From contig NC_134982.1 in assembly GCF_965638725.1 (NCBI RefSeq), positions 61,317,816 to 61,381,815 on the forward strand: a DNA stretch of 64,000 bases. Direction: 5' to 3'. Every line of letters begins with the position of its first letter. Position 1 is the stretch's first letter. The translations under genes and the position numbers were made by a program. The notes under the pieces were generated by a model. That model worked only from the letters and a program-made list of their open reading frames with translations. It ran no database searches and was not told the origin of the DNA. The DNA comes from Aptenodytes patagonicus. Lineage: Eukaryota; Chordata; Aves; Sphenisciformes; Spheniscidae. This document shows positions 25,437 through 37,995 of the stretch, in pieces.

Positions 25437-26714
25437 TCATCCTCCAGCCTGTATTGATACTGGGGGGTTGCCCTGACCCAGGTGCAGGACCTTGCACTTG
25501 GCCTTGTTGAACCTCATGAGGTTCACACAGGCCCACTTCTCAAACTTGTCCAGGTCCCTCTGGATGGCATCCTGTCCCTCTGGCGTGTCAACCACACCAC
25601 TCAGCTTGGTGTCATCTGCAAACTTGCTGAGGGTGCACTTGATCCCACTGTCTATGTCATTGATGAAGATATTAAACAGTACCAGTCCCAGTACGGACCC
25701 CTGCGGGACGCCACTCGTCACCAATCTCCATCTGGACATTGAGCCATTGACCACCGCCCTCTGGATGTGACCATCTAACCAATTCCTCACCCACCAGACA
25801 GTCCACCCATCAAATCCATACCTCTCCAGTTTAGAGAGAAGGCTGTTGTGGGGGACCGTGTCAAAGGCCTTAAAGAGGTCCAGATAGACGACATCTGTAG
25901 CCCTTCTCATGTCCACTGATGCAGTCACTCCATCATAGAAGGCCACTAGGTTAGTCAGGCAGGACTTGCCCTTGGTGAAGCCATGCTGGCTGTCTTGAAT
26001 CACCTCCCTGTCCTCCATGTGCCTTAGCATAGCTTCCAGGACGATCTGTTCCACGATCTTCCCACGCACAGAGGTGAGACTGACTGGCCTGTAGTTCCCC
26101 GGGTCTTCCTTTTTTCCCTTTTTAAAAATGGGGGTGATGTTTCCCCTTTTCCAGTCAGGGGAAACTTCACTGGACTGCCACAACTTCTCAAATACGATGG
26201 ATAGTGGCTTAGCAACTTCACCCGCTAGTTCCTTCAGGACCCGCAGATGGATCTCATCAGGTCCCATGGACTTGTGCACCTTCAGGTGCCTTAGATGGTC
26301 TTGAACCTGATGTTCTCCCACAGTGGGCGGCTCTTCATTCTCCCAGTCCCCACCTTTGCCTTCTGCAGCTTGGGCGGTGAGGCTCGAGCACTTGCTGGTG
26401 AAGACCGAGTCAAAAAAGTCATTGAGTACCTCCGCCTTCTCCATGTCCCGGGTAACCAGGTCTCCCGTTTCTTTCCAGGGAAGGCCCACATTTTCCCTCA
26501 TCTTCTTTTTATCCCTGACGTACCTATAGAATCTTTTCTTGTTGCCCTGGATGTCCCTGGCCAGATGTAATTCTATCAGGGCTTTAGCTTTCCTAGCCTG
26601 ATCCCTGGCTGCTCGGACAATTTCTCTGTCTTCCTCCCAGGCTACCTGTCCTTGCTTCCACCCTCTGTAGGCTTCCTTTTTGTGTCTGAGTTTGTCCAGG
26701 AGCTCCTGGTTCAT
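25437..26714 (-). pseudogene. CR1 ORF2 reverse transcriptase segment
   Basis: 425 codons covering the linker and the whole polymerase core. Visible motifs include '[10 protein letters not shown]' (finger region), '[15 protein letters not shown]' with the first catalytic Asp, '[10 protein letters not shown]' and 'FADDTKL' with the catalytic Asp pair. In life this enzyme copies LINE RNA at a nicked target. The frame ends early at 25437 after a 1-base-type indel in a G run. The true upstream continuation joins at the A run near 26750, so the stretch is open but the whole ORF2 is not. Confidence 0.92.
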
Positions 26715-27180
26715 CCATGCAGGCCTCCTGGCATTTTTGCCTGACTTCCTTTTTTGTTGGCATGCATCGCTCCTGAGCTTGAAGGAGGTGATCCTTGAAT
26801 ATTACCCAGCTTTCTTGGGCCCCTCTTCCCTCCAGGGCTTTGTCCCACGGCACTCTGCCAAGCAGATCCCTGAAGAGGCCAAAGTCCACTCTCCTGAAGT
26901 CCAGGGTAGTGAGCTGGCTGTGCGCCCTCCTCGGTGCCCTAAGGATCTTGAACTCCACCATTTTGTGGTCGCTGCAGCCCAGGCTGCCCTTGAGCTTCAG
27001 ATTCCCCACCAGCCCCTCCTTGTTGGTGAGAACAAGGTCCAGCATAGCACTTCTCCTTGTTGGCTCCTCTACCACTTGGAGAAGGAAGTTATCATCGACG
27101 TATTCCAGGAACCTCGTGGATTGCTTATGCCCTGTCGTGTTGACCCTCCACCAGGTATCAGGGTAGTTGAAGTCCCCCAT
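26593..27180 (-). pseudogene. CR1 ORF2 endonuclease C-terminal half
   Basis: 195 codons beginning at 'MGDFNYPD', the conserved GDFN block of APE-type LINE endonucleases. It continues through 'LDLVLTNKEG' and 'SDHKMVEF', where the SDH block holds the catalytic Asp/His pair. The coding sense continues upstream to about 27258, where the element is truncated. About 145 codons in, the frame leaves the ORF2 frame at a run of six A on the minus strand (about 26747-26757); the last 45 codons or so are out of frame. Confidence 0.88.
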
Positions 27181-27260
27181 GAGGACCGGGGCTTGTGAGC
27201 GTGAGGCTGCTCCTATCTGTCTATAGAGGGCCTCATCCGCTCGGTTTTCCTGGTCATTTC

Positions 27261-30200
27261 AAGAATCTAAAATTTGGACCTCTGTCCCAAACACAACTTT
27301 CTTCCTGTAGGTCCTACCTCTGGTTCAGTGTTATCAGCCTTGCACAGATATTGCACTCCTCTCAGACTGAATGTGTGTGGTTGCCCATGGGTGCTGAATG
27401 GCTTTCTGAAATGGGCAAAGGTTTTTCTGAATTACACCAATGATTAAAGCCATTATGGCAATACAAAAACTGCTCTCATGTTTTTATTGATTTTCCTAAA
27501 CTAAAGAGGAAGTGAATATTTGAATCAGTGAGCCTTCTGGTAGATGTGATATGCAAAACTGGCATGAAAGCCTGAAAATTAAAACAGATCCATCACTGTG
27601 ACCCAAGACAAAGACAGACCCATGGCTGCCCCCAACAATACTGAAAGCCCAGATAATACTTCCACAAGTGGATCATGAGATAACTGGGTGAGTTTCACAG
27701 TAAAGCCCAACACCAAGCAAAAATATTTCCATAATACCCAGAGGTTGTTCTAGCCATTCACTAACTTGACACATTTGCAGTATCCTGAAGATAAAATCAG
27801 GAGATTATAAAAGATATAAGAGGGAGGAACTAAGTAAAGGGCAAAAACCCCAGCCTATGCACATAAAGGATGGAGTGGCTCATCTCACTGTTTTGAATGC
27901 AGCAGGAACAGCTACAGATTTGTACTTTCTTTACGCCTTAAGGCCTATTATTGCGACCTCAACAATCATTTTAATGGGATGCAACTCTGAAAACAAAAAG
28001 GTATAGTACCCTATAAAAGGTGTTTGTAGCCTGTCGCCAGCAGATTTATTTTAACTTTTAGCATATATTTCCAGTGCTCAAAGTCACATTTTTTAAGAGC
28101 TACAATTTAAGAAACAATAAGTTTTCTATCTGTTGTCCCAAGACCTGAAATAGGCTAACCAGGTACCTGGCATGCTGAAAGATTTACTATTTTCTTTAAA
28201 ATTAATTTCAATATTATGTAAAAAAATATAGTATAGCATAGGACTTGTGCTCACTAAATTTCTATACCAATGGACCTTTCAAAAATTCAACCTCCCTGCA
28301 GCTGACATGGCGTGTTTCAGATTTTACTCCTTTTTAGTCTGTGAAAAAAACAAACCTAACCTTGTAAGAAGCTTTATAGGGCTAGGACACTCCATGAGAA
28401 CTCACAGGAAAATTTAAACCCACGGATTGGAGGCTAATACTGTAGAAGGGAAAGGGCATTTTGTACAGGCACACAATTCTTTAAAAAACAGGCTCTGCAG
28501 CAGTTTTAAAAGTGTTAAAGAAAGTCATCATCATCATCATCCCTTTCCCTCTGCAGAGAGAACAAGAAGATTTAATGGTTACTGGTGTATTGCTCTGCAT
28601 CAGATGCTGACAGTTACAATTTTACTTTCATTTTAATTTTCTGCTACCAATATGCTGACCTCAGCGAATGAATTTGCTGCTTGAAGAAATAAACTCCCAT
28701 TAGGGACATAATTTTAAGAGAGCAGCAACTGCTTATACTTGTATTGTTAGATCATGTAGTCACTGCAATGTAGTTAATACAATAATTTATAAGCATATGG
28801 GTGGGAGGGGAAGAAGGGGACCTCAGTGCCCCATTTTATCTATCTATCTCAATTACTCTTACTTTCCTAATATCCTTTCTGAAAAGAAGTTACTCACTTA
28901 AGAACAACTACACATGGCTCCCTGTGACAACAACAAATAAACACTTAAAATGACAGATAGGAGAATCACAGAAGGCTCTGCTTTTTAATGCAAGCTGAAG
29001 TTTAGGATCCCCTGAGGACGTCTACATTGAAGACTTCTATTCACCTAAAGTTGCCTGAACAAGCGTAAAAGCTGAAATGTTGGATAAATTAGTCCATGCA
29101 GGAGCTTCTACCTTCAGTATTTAAAATGGAGCTCAGGTACCTCTAAATTTTACTGCAGTTGGACATATAGATGCCCTTCAGGTATCTCATTAAGCAGCCT
29201 TATTTTTCAGACTGCTGAGGACACAAAACTTTCAGTGGAGCTTTCCCTGGACACTCTGAAGAGTCTCCACAATGAAACACATGGCTCCTTCTAGCAATGC
29301 TCATGTTAAAACGTGTAATATGCTGGCCTCCTAATAATGTTCTCTTACCACCTCTAAGTGATGTTATGCAGTATGCTAAAAGGACTTTATTGTTCAGGCA
29401 AATACTAATAAATCCTAATCAGTACATCTTTCTAATGGTTTTGCTTCTTTATATCAAAAAGTAACGAATGCTCCCCATTTTTAATTCCGTATAGAATGAT
29501 GTAAATCAAATTTTAAAATGGAAATGAAAGGAAAATATTTTGTCTGCCATAAATAATGTGAAAAAGTTACAAGATAAAACTAGTAACCATCACCTTGTAC
29601 TTTATTCATTTCAATAGGAAAGTGAAGGACAACAAAATATATAATGAATGCACCAAGATATCCATGCAAACAGCTATGGAGTTCACAGGCAAATGAAATA
29701 CCTTTCAAAGTAAGTCTGAATCTATTCAAAGAATACAGTCTTACAAATGAGACACTATAGGCCATTCACTGTGTGTATAAAAAGATTTCACACTTCTTCC
29801 ACTGAGCACATAGTGACAGCATTGAGCCCTACTGAGCCCAGATCAGTTGGTTCTGCTGGTGATTTAAAAACCACAGTATATGCAGAGACTGTCTATATAT
29901 AAACAAACTACACAAACCAACAAATGGAAGAATTAACTAGATCACTTCTATCAGTCTAGTTTAGTTTGTCAGTTCTTCAGAAAGAGGCAAATTTAATCAC
30001 TGTGCCCGTACCGACTTTAATATTGCCAATTATGTACACAAGGGATATCACGTTGAATTGCACTTATTTCAGTATCAAATGCCACCATAAGACAATGCAC
30101 AAAACGCAAACTTCCCCCAAACACTGAAATTGCAGAGTAAGTTCCAAAAGGCACATTAATATGCAATTAAATATATGCAAGGTACTACATAGAATGTCCA

Positions 30201-33200
30201 CTCAAACCTATTGCATAAGTTTTTTCCAGATTTATGCCTGCAGCAATTTCATCTCTTCTTTCTAAGGCTTCTCCTGAAATTGACTTCATGGTACAATAAT
30301 CTTCATTAACAAATAGCATATAAGAATATATTCTAGCTGAGTAGGAAACACCGCTAGCACAAAGCTATTTGAATGTAAAAACACCTAACTGAAATGTGCA
30401 CAGATCTTTTTCCCTGTTTATTCAATTATATTATCCTGGGAATATACCTCTTGATTGGTTCATATTCTATTCTTAAATAACTTTAATTTCCATGGCCACT
30501 CAGTACTTTGATTAAGTAATAATGTGCTAAAACTGATGCATTTCCAACTCTCCATTATTTATATAGCTTTTGTATGTAGCTACACAATATATCTTACTTC
30601 TAGCATTCAGGACAGATGTTCTACTGGATCAAATTCTACCCAGTCCACATTGATTTCCAACACATTTCATTGTCAACAAACTGTTGCTCTGTAGCTTAAG
30701 GGCTTCAACATGCACATCATATCATCCCATTACATGATACACTTTCTGGCCCAGCAGTGATAATCTTCATAAATATTTCACGCAGTTATCATAGCAACTG
30801 CTCATTACGGGTTTTGAGTTTTACAGAAATTTTTGTTAGAGGTCCCCATGCTGTTCCAAGCAGTTTTATGTTTGTTATCTTAATTAAAAGGGGAGGGAAA
30901 AAAAGCAAAGTTTATTTCTCAATTAATGCAGGCAGCCTCCAGCAACAGCCATCTTACATGTTACAAGCACTATTGCACAAAAAATAACCCCCAAAAAAAA
31001 CCAAAAAAACAAACCAGAAAAAAAACAACACACAACTGTGCATAGCAAAGAATACAAAGGAATTCAAAGCTCAATCACGTTAGTAAGTGGAACCGTTATT
31101 TAACAACACTGTGCATTCCACACATCTGTATCATCCCAAATGCATTCATTACAGCAATCCATTTAGAACATCATGATTCTGAACTGACTTACAAAAGCTT
31201 TAAAATTACTTTAAATCAAGTGCATCTTTAGCACAGCATGCACATTTTACAAGTTCAAAGGGGAAAAAAAGAAAATCAAAATACTTAGCATCTACCACTG
31301 ATTGGCTGAATTCTTGCCCATCTTACCTGCTTGGTCAGAAGACTAAGCTACTTGACTGTTGCACTGAAGTTTTTTTACACAGCATGTTCGGATAGCATTT
31401 TTTTTCTCCAGTAGACCACTTAACACTGAGTTGTTTGAGTGAAATGCAGGAAACCCCAGAAAACATGTATTGTTTCCTTTTCACACATAATCTCAACTTT
31501 TTTTTCAGTTTGCATGCCTTGAAACGAAAAAAAAAAAAACAAACTGATATGTAACACAGGAAAACTTTTATTGCATTAGTCAATATCCCTCCAGTTAGTT
31601 TGAGGACTGCTCACTGGCAACTGTGTAAAGCACTTCAAAGTTTGCATGGGAGACCAAGTAACAACATACGAAAAACTCTTGAGTAGCTTCTTAGACTGAC
31701 TGGGCTAAGAAATTTAGTCCTCTTCATTGCCTTAATGCCTGACTCTTACTGTTAAACAGGAGGAAAATTTCATTAGAATTGGGTAATTTTTAAACTTACC
31801 AAAGCTGAGGCACTTGTCAGTTCTCTTCACATGCATAGCCTCAAATTTTTGAAAAATAAAGAAAAAGCTAAACAAAATATCTGTTTAACTATTCCCTGGA
31901 CTGTAGCATCAGTATTCAAAACCTGTCCGATATACTTCAGCTTATTAACATAGGAGGCAAGAAAACAAAGAGTGCTTTTTGTAATATACCGATAAAAAAA
32001 TTCTAACTCCAAAAGGCTCTGGGGTAGACTTTCCATAAGAGCTCAAGTATTCGAGAAAACAGAAATGCCCCAAAAGGTTGTAACAAGTCCTACTCACAAA
32101 TGCAGGAAGATCCATAAAGTAGGAAAGATTTACTCACACAGGAACTGAATTAATAACATCTAATTGCTTTTGCAATTGTTTTTAATAGCTTTGTCTTTCC
32201 TATGGGCTCCATGCTTTAAATGAGAGCATATGTTTGTCTGAAGGTGTGAACAGGATGAGAAAACCATTTCATGGTAGGAGCCACTGCCTAAGTAGCTCAC
32301 AGAGTTGCTTATATCCCTTTCCTTACAAACATTTATGCATCTGCTCAGCTCAAAATCTATGGATACTTTGAGGGAACTGCCCACATGATTAAAGTTAAAT
32401 ATTTGCACACAGAGTGGTAGCATCAAAACACCAGGCAAGACCTTTTCCACCTATTCCAGTGAACTGGGTGCGCAAGAGACAGTTCTTCAATAGTAAGTGC
32501 TAAGTAATGGTAAAAATGGTACCTGTGTGAAGTCAGAGCCCTGTATAAATTAAAACTAAGTTAATCTGAAATTTGTGTTATCTTGAAGATTTTTAAATAT
32601 AAAAATAATTGCCTGGATTACTCCCAGCATTGGTTTAAACCAGAAAACTTCATTTTGTTCTCCACTTCTTAGGGAACCATTTTAAAAGAATAAAGTTGCT
32701 TTTTAGAGGGTTTTTAAAATTCTCTTTTTCTGGGGAAACAATCAGGGTAGGACAAGAGCAGAGAGGTATATGGTCACACAAGAAAGTAAACAAAAACTAT
32801 ATCTAAGTGAAAGGAAAGCAAAGGATTTTACAACTGGAAATCTGATCAATGAGCTTGGATCAGCTAAGCCCATTTTCCTGTGGACTTGTCCTACATCCCT
32901 GGCACAGCTCCCAGCCTTCCCAGCACTATCTCACTGGGCATCTACAAGCAGCAGTTTTTCTCCTCCAGATTTACATGCAATCACCTGGCTGACCTCTAGC
33001 TGTAAAAAAAGGCAGATGGCTGAGTTATAACTTTCTTTAGTGGATGGCACCCAGCTATCCAATCTGATGAAGTTTGATGAACTTTTATGGAAGTTTCACA
33101 TATTTGTGTCTTCTGTGTCTGTCAAATTTGGTACAGATTCACTCACAGCCAAAAAATTCTCAAGGAGGACATGGAGGAAATCTTAAGCAAGAAGGGAACT

Positions 33201-36200
33201 GACAAGAATAGGTCATACTTGTCTTGTTTTCTTAGGAGGTTAAGCTAAAGAGATTCCTCATTGCAGTGTTGTTTCAAATGATGGGACACCCAAAGAAAAG
33301 CAGAGCCATGCTCAAGAGAATGTTGTTAAAAGTCAAACCCAGCTAGTTGGAAAGGAAACATTGGCATATTATCTGGTAAGCAAAAATCACAAAAATTAGA
33401 CTAGCATATCCGTATGAAAGACACAGCCTTACAAGAGGGTAAATAATTTTTACAGCATCAGAAAGTTGAACTTCTTTAAATTGCATACAATGTATCTTTT
33501 TTCTTCTAGCTATCCTACCACATATTGTAATGTGAACACAGTACCGGATTTGTTTCCACGGTTTGCTTCCTGGAGGTCATGCCCCTATGCAGTCAACCAC
33601 TGTACATCCTTGTGTTCCCATAGGCACAAATAACTGATTTACAAAGCATTTCAAATGAAGGTCGTTCACTTTGACTACAATGAAATACAATAGCAATGTA
33701 ATCTTCTTCATCTCCTGTATGAATTTCCTTCCATGTGTCACACTTTCAGCCTTGATTTCTCTTGTCTCATTTCATGTCTCCTGTTATAGCTGTTTTAGTA
33801 TGTTTATTTGCCAATATCTTGATGGAACTGCTTCAGTTCACTTATTGCAGGTAACTACTTCAGTGTTTTGGAGCCTCCATTATCTGTAGCCTGACAGTTT
33901 GTCATTCGAAGGAATGGCAACAGATGCCTGAGAAAAGCAAAGTGCAAAGGTGGACATGGATTTGCATTAATTAGCAGGCCTTTCCTAATCGATGAAACCA
34001 ATCTCTACATCTAGCCAATTAAAACATGACAAGTGAGACATTTTTAAACCATGAGTAGGTAGGAAAAAACTTCTGAGAAACACTAATTTTCTCTCTCCAG
34101 CTTGCATTTCTGTCATAGCTCAGTCATTTCTTACAAGGTTTATAGGTTACTAAAGCCTTTCAATTTTGTGACACCAACTTCCTCCAGCTGGATATATAGT
34201 TAAGTGCATCAAATATTAAACAATTGTCTTGCAATTTGTCTAAGCACCCTGATTCCCTTTAAATAAATAGCAAAACCTTCACTGTCTTCAGACCAACTGA
34301 CCGTACTTTATGATTTTGTATTTATTTCCAAACAAGTTAAGTATTTCCTCACTTTGCTCCTTTAAAGACAATCTCAGAGCAAAATACGGGGGGCAAAACA
34401 GATCTCAAGTTAGCCCAGCCAGTATTAGAAGTTCCTGAATAATTTGGAGGAAATTACAATCTCCATACTCAGCTTGGATTTTATTTTCCTGGTTTATACT
34501 TCACCTCTGCCCAAGAGCTTCAATTCATGCTAAAAATTCATATATTCAATATGAATGCTTAAAGATTAATAATGATCAGAAAAAACTTTGTATGTGCCCC
34601 TGGGACTCCCATGTTCTGCATTTACAAAGGTATTCTGTAGACTGGAGAGGAATAGGTGTTTTATAACCAGTTACCAGCACTCACATCATGCAGATATTGA
34701 AATGCATATGCAGGAGTAGGCAGCCCAAATTCATAAGACTCCTTTGTATAGCAGACTTGCTCTTCTGGGTATATTTGCCATGGGAGCAGCACACAAATAA
34801 GGTATTCCAGCTTTTTTGCATCATTTATTACCAAGATTCATGGTCTCCCTCCGCATTTTTGTAAAGCTTCTCTAATCTAACACTGACCCTTGTTGCCTGG
34901 GGATTTCTGTCTTTGGGGAAAAAGAAACACAAGAACCCATACAAAAATAGAGTTGCATAGAGTGCTGCACAGACACATCATAAAAAGAAAAGAAATCATA
35001 AGCAGGCATATTCATGTATTTACCACAAGAAGAAAGTCACTGCCACTGCAAAAACAGAAATCAAGCTGACAAAAGACACCAGTCACGATTCCATTAACAG
35101 AATATTTTTGCAAAAGCTGCGTATTTTCTGCTCTGCACTCTAAAGACCCATAATGTTCCAACCAAAAAAAAGAAAATCTGACTTTTGTGAGCAGAAACAG
35201 AGCCATCTGCTGGCAAAAAAAAACCAAAACAACAAACAAACAAACAAACAAACAAAAACCAGTCATACATTTAATCACAACTGTATGTTGTGCTACTGTA
35301 ACAAAAGATTACGGAAGTATTTCACACTCATTCATTCCCAAACTGAACTATTACTCAACCCACAACCCTTTTGAAGACTTTCAGACCTAAAAGGTGCTTT
35401 TTCAGTAGTTTTCTTACGTTTGTTTACACCTGATCTACCTTTAACATGTTTTAGACCAGGAAGCAGTGCAAGGCCCACTGTCACCACCTCAGTAATGGTC
35501 AGCAACTGAACTTCAAATATGTAAAAACAGCTAGCAAGCTGCAGCATTCCTAAGGTTCCCATGTTTCTGTCCATAATATATAGTAGACATACTTTGGTCT
35601 ACTCTGTTTACAACCAATCCATTTCAGGTCATTTTGTTCAGATACCTCTAATCATGTGCAAAGAGACTCTGCAAGCAAGGTATGTATACACAATACTTTA
35701 TACTTTTAAGTAATGATATGTATGGTAGCTACATGCAAAATAAAATTCAGATTTTCCCCTTTCTCAATATTCATGAAGCCAGGAAGAATGTTCTCTTGCC
35801 ATTGCAATGAATTTCAATCTTAAGCTATTCACTTTAGAGAAGTGCTCAAATACAAAGAATTAGCTCATTTTAACAGGGGCTCCAAGCTTCCACTCTCCAA
35901 ACAGAGCTTGAGATTACCTTATCATCATCCTTCCTCTGCAAAAGAGAGAAATGCAGTCTTGATTTTGAGATAAAAGAACACACAATGACAAAGAAAGTTT
36001 AGATCAGAAGTTTAGTCTCAACTGTAACAGCTAATTACTGTCGCTCCCTTGTAAGATTCCTGGAATCCTACGGATTTACCAAGCAGAGGCTCCAATAAAG
36101 TTTTGGAGACTTTATTTGCACTAGCCATGCAGAGCAATATACTTAGGTTTAGAAGCTTACTTCTGGCTCCCAGATGAATTAAAACTTTTGCTCAATTACA

Positions 36201-36540
36201 ATGTTTAGTTGGAACGCCTCATTTGCACTAGGATTTGTTTCTAAAAATAATCATGCTAGTTAGAAGAAGCAACTTTCAAAAACTTTTAAATCATCTTTAT
36301 TTTGGACAATACTTGAGATTCTTCTTAAACCACAAATCTGTGGTAGTTAATACAACCTCAAAGACATGAGTCCATGAATTTAGCAGTCCAAGCACTCTAA
36401 ACAGTAGTTCACAGAGCATGTACAAATCACAGAAGACTGTCAACTGATGTTTGAAATGTTTTATCACTGTTAGCATGAAAAGAACTAATATCACCCAGTG
36501 AGACATACACACAGTATTAGCTGCTAAATGTTGCTTAATC
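27261..36540. other. intergenic, no gene recognised
   Basis: About 9.3 kb of AT-rich sequence with no exon or dated repeat that I recognise. It contains only simple sequence: TCA units near 28521-28540, TATC units near 28838-28850, an A/C-rich stretch at 30985-31030 and AAAC units at 35228-35257. Open frames are all under 100 codons and lack family signatures. Confidence 0.55.
35226..35260. repeat. AAAC tetranucleotide microsatellite
   Basis: Six or more AAAC units in an A/C-rich setting. Confidence 0.85.
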
Positions 36541-36808
36541 ATAGAATCATAGAATCATTAAGGTTGGAAAAGACCTCTAAGATCATCGAGTCCAACTGTC
36601 GACCCAACACCACCATGCCCACTAAACCATGTCCCTAAGCACCTCATCTACACGTCTTTTAAATACCTCCAGGGATGGGGACTCCACCACTTCCCTGGGC
36701 AGCCTGGTCCAATGTTTAACCACAGTAAATAAATTTTTCCTCATGTCCAATCTAAACCTCCCCTGGCGCAACTTGACGCCATTTCCTCTCATCCTAGATG
36801 CAAGATAC
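36541..36808 (-). mobile_element. CR1 LINE, short 3' fragment
   Basis: The complement of a CR1 3' end. Two ATTCTATG-type tail units at 36541 are followed by 'aaggttggaaaagacc', 'tcatcgagtccaact' and the ORF2 end (reverse complement reading '[11 protein letters not shown]' and '[12 protein letters not shown]'). It is 5'-truncated at about 36808, where A/C-rich sequence follows. It is much less diverged than the 5.3-kb and 22.6-kb copies. The provirus begins 150 bp to its right. Confidence 0.88.
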
Positions 36809-36815
36809 AAGCCGA

Positions 36816-36880
36816 TATTAAAAAAAAAAACAACCAAACAAAAAACCTAACAACAAAACCCAAAAAAAGAAACCAAAGGA
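36816..36880. repeat. A/C-rich low-complexity stretch
   Basis: Irregular A runs separated by C between the CR1 fragment and the provirus. No unit length is clear. Confidence 0.7.
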
Positions 36881-36954
36881 CACTTTGCAAGAAAAGACAA
36901 GTCTTCCCTTGCAAGAATCCATATAGCAGTTACACATCATATGGTGAATGGGAC

Positions 36955-36960
36955 AAAGGC
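36955..36960. repeat. target-site duplication of provirus, left copy
   Basis: AAAGGC directly precedes the left LTR and recurs exactly at 43618-43623 after the right LTR. Six-base duplications are typical of class II (beta/alpharetrovirus-like) integrases. Confidence 0.92.
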
Positions 36961-37291
36961 TGTGGGGGTGAAAAGCGGCACGGACTCCGGCAGGCACGGC
37001 AACCAAAGACCTTTACTGCTTTTTGTTAGCATCTTTTATAGCAAGCAGAAGTGTACACGCGCTACCTGCAGCTTGCAGATAGGTTACAGCCTTGTGTTCA
37101 CACGCATCTATGCTCTAGCAGATTGGCTCGTTCTTCCTGATCATGCAAAATGCCTTCATGGCCTTTATCTTGTTTTTCTCCTTCCAGCTCCGTTATTTTC
37201 TGCTTATGTGCCTTGTCATGCCAGGTGGTACAGTGTTTGCTCATTAAAATCAAACTCAGGAATGTCCGTTAGTGAGATTCCCATTCCCACA
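36961..37291 (-). repeat. 3' LTR of provirus
   Basis: 331 bp from TGTGGGGG to TTCCCACA on the plus strand. It has a TATAAA box (plus 37035-37040, minus strand) and an AGTAAA possible poly(A) signal 18 bases further on. The short TATA-to-AGTAAA spacing implies a very short R region, as in MMTV-like viruses. It differs from the 5' LTR by about eight substitutions (by eye) and lacks about 14 bases present there. Confidence 0.95.
37035..37040 (-). promoter_or_regulatory. TATA box in 3' LTR
   Basis: TATAAA on the minus strand, identical in sequence and setting in both LTRs. Any transcript from this copy would run left, out of the provirus into intergenic DNA and away from SLCO4C1. Confidence 0.6.
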
Positions 37292-37650
37292 TCTCCCCTT
37301 TTTTGTTTTACTAGAAACACTGCTGAAACCGATCTTTCAATCATTTTTTGCATACCTTGTAACAGACACGGCACACAAACCAGGATGCAAAGGAACATTA
37401 CTAAGCATAGCCCTCCTAGCTTGGCTAGTCCTTTTAACCAGCTGCTTAGACCCCATTTCCCGAAGAAGTTATCCAACCAGTCCCAGGGGTCTTCCACTCT
37501 TAGCTTCTGTACTCCTTCCTTCAACATCTGAATGCTGCGGTGAATTGATTCTGAATGAACAGATAGGTTCATACAACACATTCCCTCCAACTCTTCACAC
37601 CCATGGCCTTGCGCTAAAAGCAAAAAATCTATCGCTGCTCTGTTTTGCAA
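37216..37650 (-). pseudogene. ERV env, transmembrane subunit, second part
   Basis: 144 codons in the same frame as the upstream TM part, separated from it by an in-frame TGA. It shows an 'AIDFLLLAQGHGC' immunosuppressive-like block, the CX6CC motif (Cys 18, 25, 26), then one hydrophobic membrane segment (residues about 79-97). The CX6CC and its neighbourhood are typical of gamma/alpha-type Env with a disulphide link to SU, not of betaretroviral Env. The frame runs on through the purine tract and 25 codons into the 3' LTR before stopping, which gives an unusually long cytoplasmic tail. Confidence 0.88.
37292..37305 (-). other. polypurine tract
   Basis: On the minus strand AAAAAAGGGGAGA lies directly before the 3' LTR. 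This is the expected plus-strand DNA primer site of reverse transcription. It is also read as part of the env tail (Lys-Gln-Lys-Arg-Gly). Confidence 0.9.
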
Positions 37651-37659
37651 AGTAGCATG

Positions 37660-37950
37660 TCATATAGAATCTACATCCATTAGTAATCCCGTTAGTGCTT
37701 CAGAGGTTGCATTTGATTGTTTCACTAGCCAACATCCTAATTTATTTAATGTGACCAAACTCTTTGCTGCTGCAACACCTGGAGCCAAGATTGCAACCGC
37801 AGCTATAGTGTTCTGGTTCCATAGGTCAACAGCATCATCACATTGTGAAGTGTAGGCATGTGCTCTGCGCTTACTGCGTGTCTTACGGGTGCTCCTTCTG
37901 TGGTCTAGGATCATAGATGTGTTTGGCATTAGTAGAGTTAATCTTCCCAA
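37660..37950 (-). pseudogene. ERV env, SU-TM junction and fusion-peptide region
   Basis: Contains a basic furin-type site RSKRR (residues 25-29 from 37950) at the SU/TM boundary. About eight residues later comes an Ala-rich hydrophobic stretch bracketed by two cysteines (residues 37 and 73). A cysteine-bracketed internal fusion peptide is the alpharetrovirus arrangement; beta- and gammaretroviral fusion peptides sit at the TM N-terminus. The frame ends at a TGA (37660-37662), and the rest of TM continues in the same frame beyond it. An in-frame TGA at 37996 also separates it from the SU part. Confidence 0.85.
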
Positions 37951-37995
37951 CGAACACGGCCCACCTTTAATATGAGAGGGAATGCCAGGCCAGGC

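Larger units (their letters stand above)
24723..27260 (-). mobile_element. CR1 LINE, long and fairly young, 5'-truncated
   Basis: A 2.5-kb CR1 retrotransposon on the minus strand. Its 3' end at 24723 has three 8-bp ATTCTATG tail units. Going 5' there is the 3' UTR, then ORF2 with the reverse transcriptase and the C-terminal half of the APE-type endonuclease; the element stops near 27258 inside the endonuclease. The 5' UTR, ORF1 and the first part of the endonuclease are missing, so it was truncated on insertion. Long open stretches show it is much younger than the neighbouring CR1 fragments. No clear target duplication was seen, as is usual for CR1. Confidence 0.93.

Noticed and set aside
24750..27198. 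Several plus-strand frames of 80-170 codons
   Set aside because: They are antisense shadows of the CR1 ORF2 on the minus strand.
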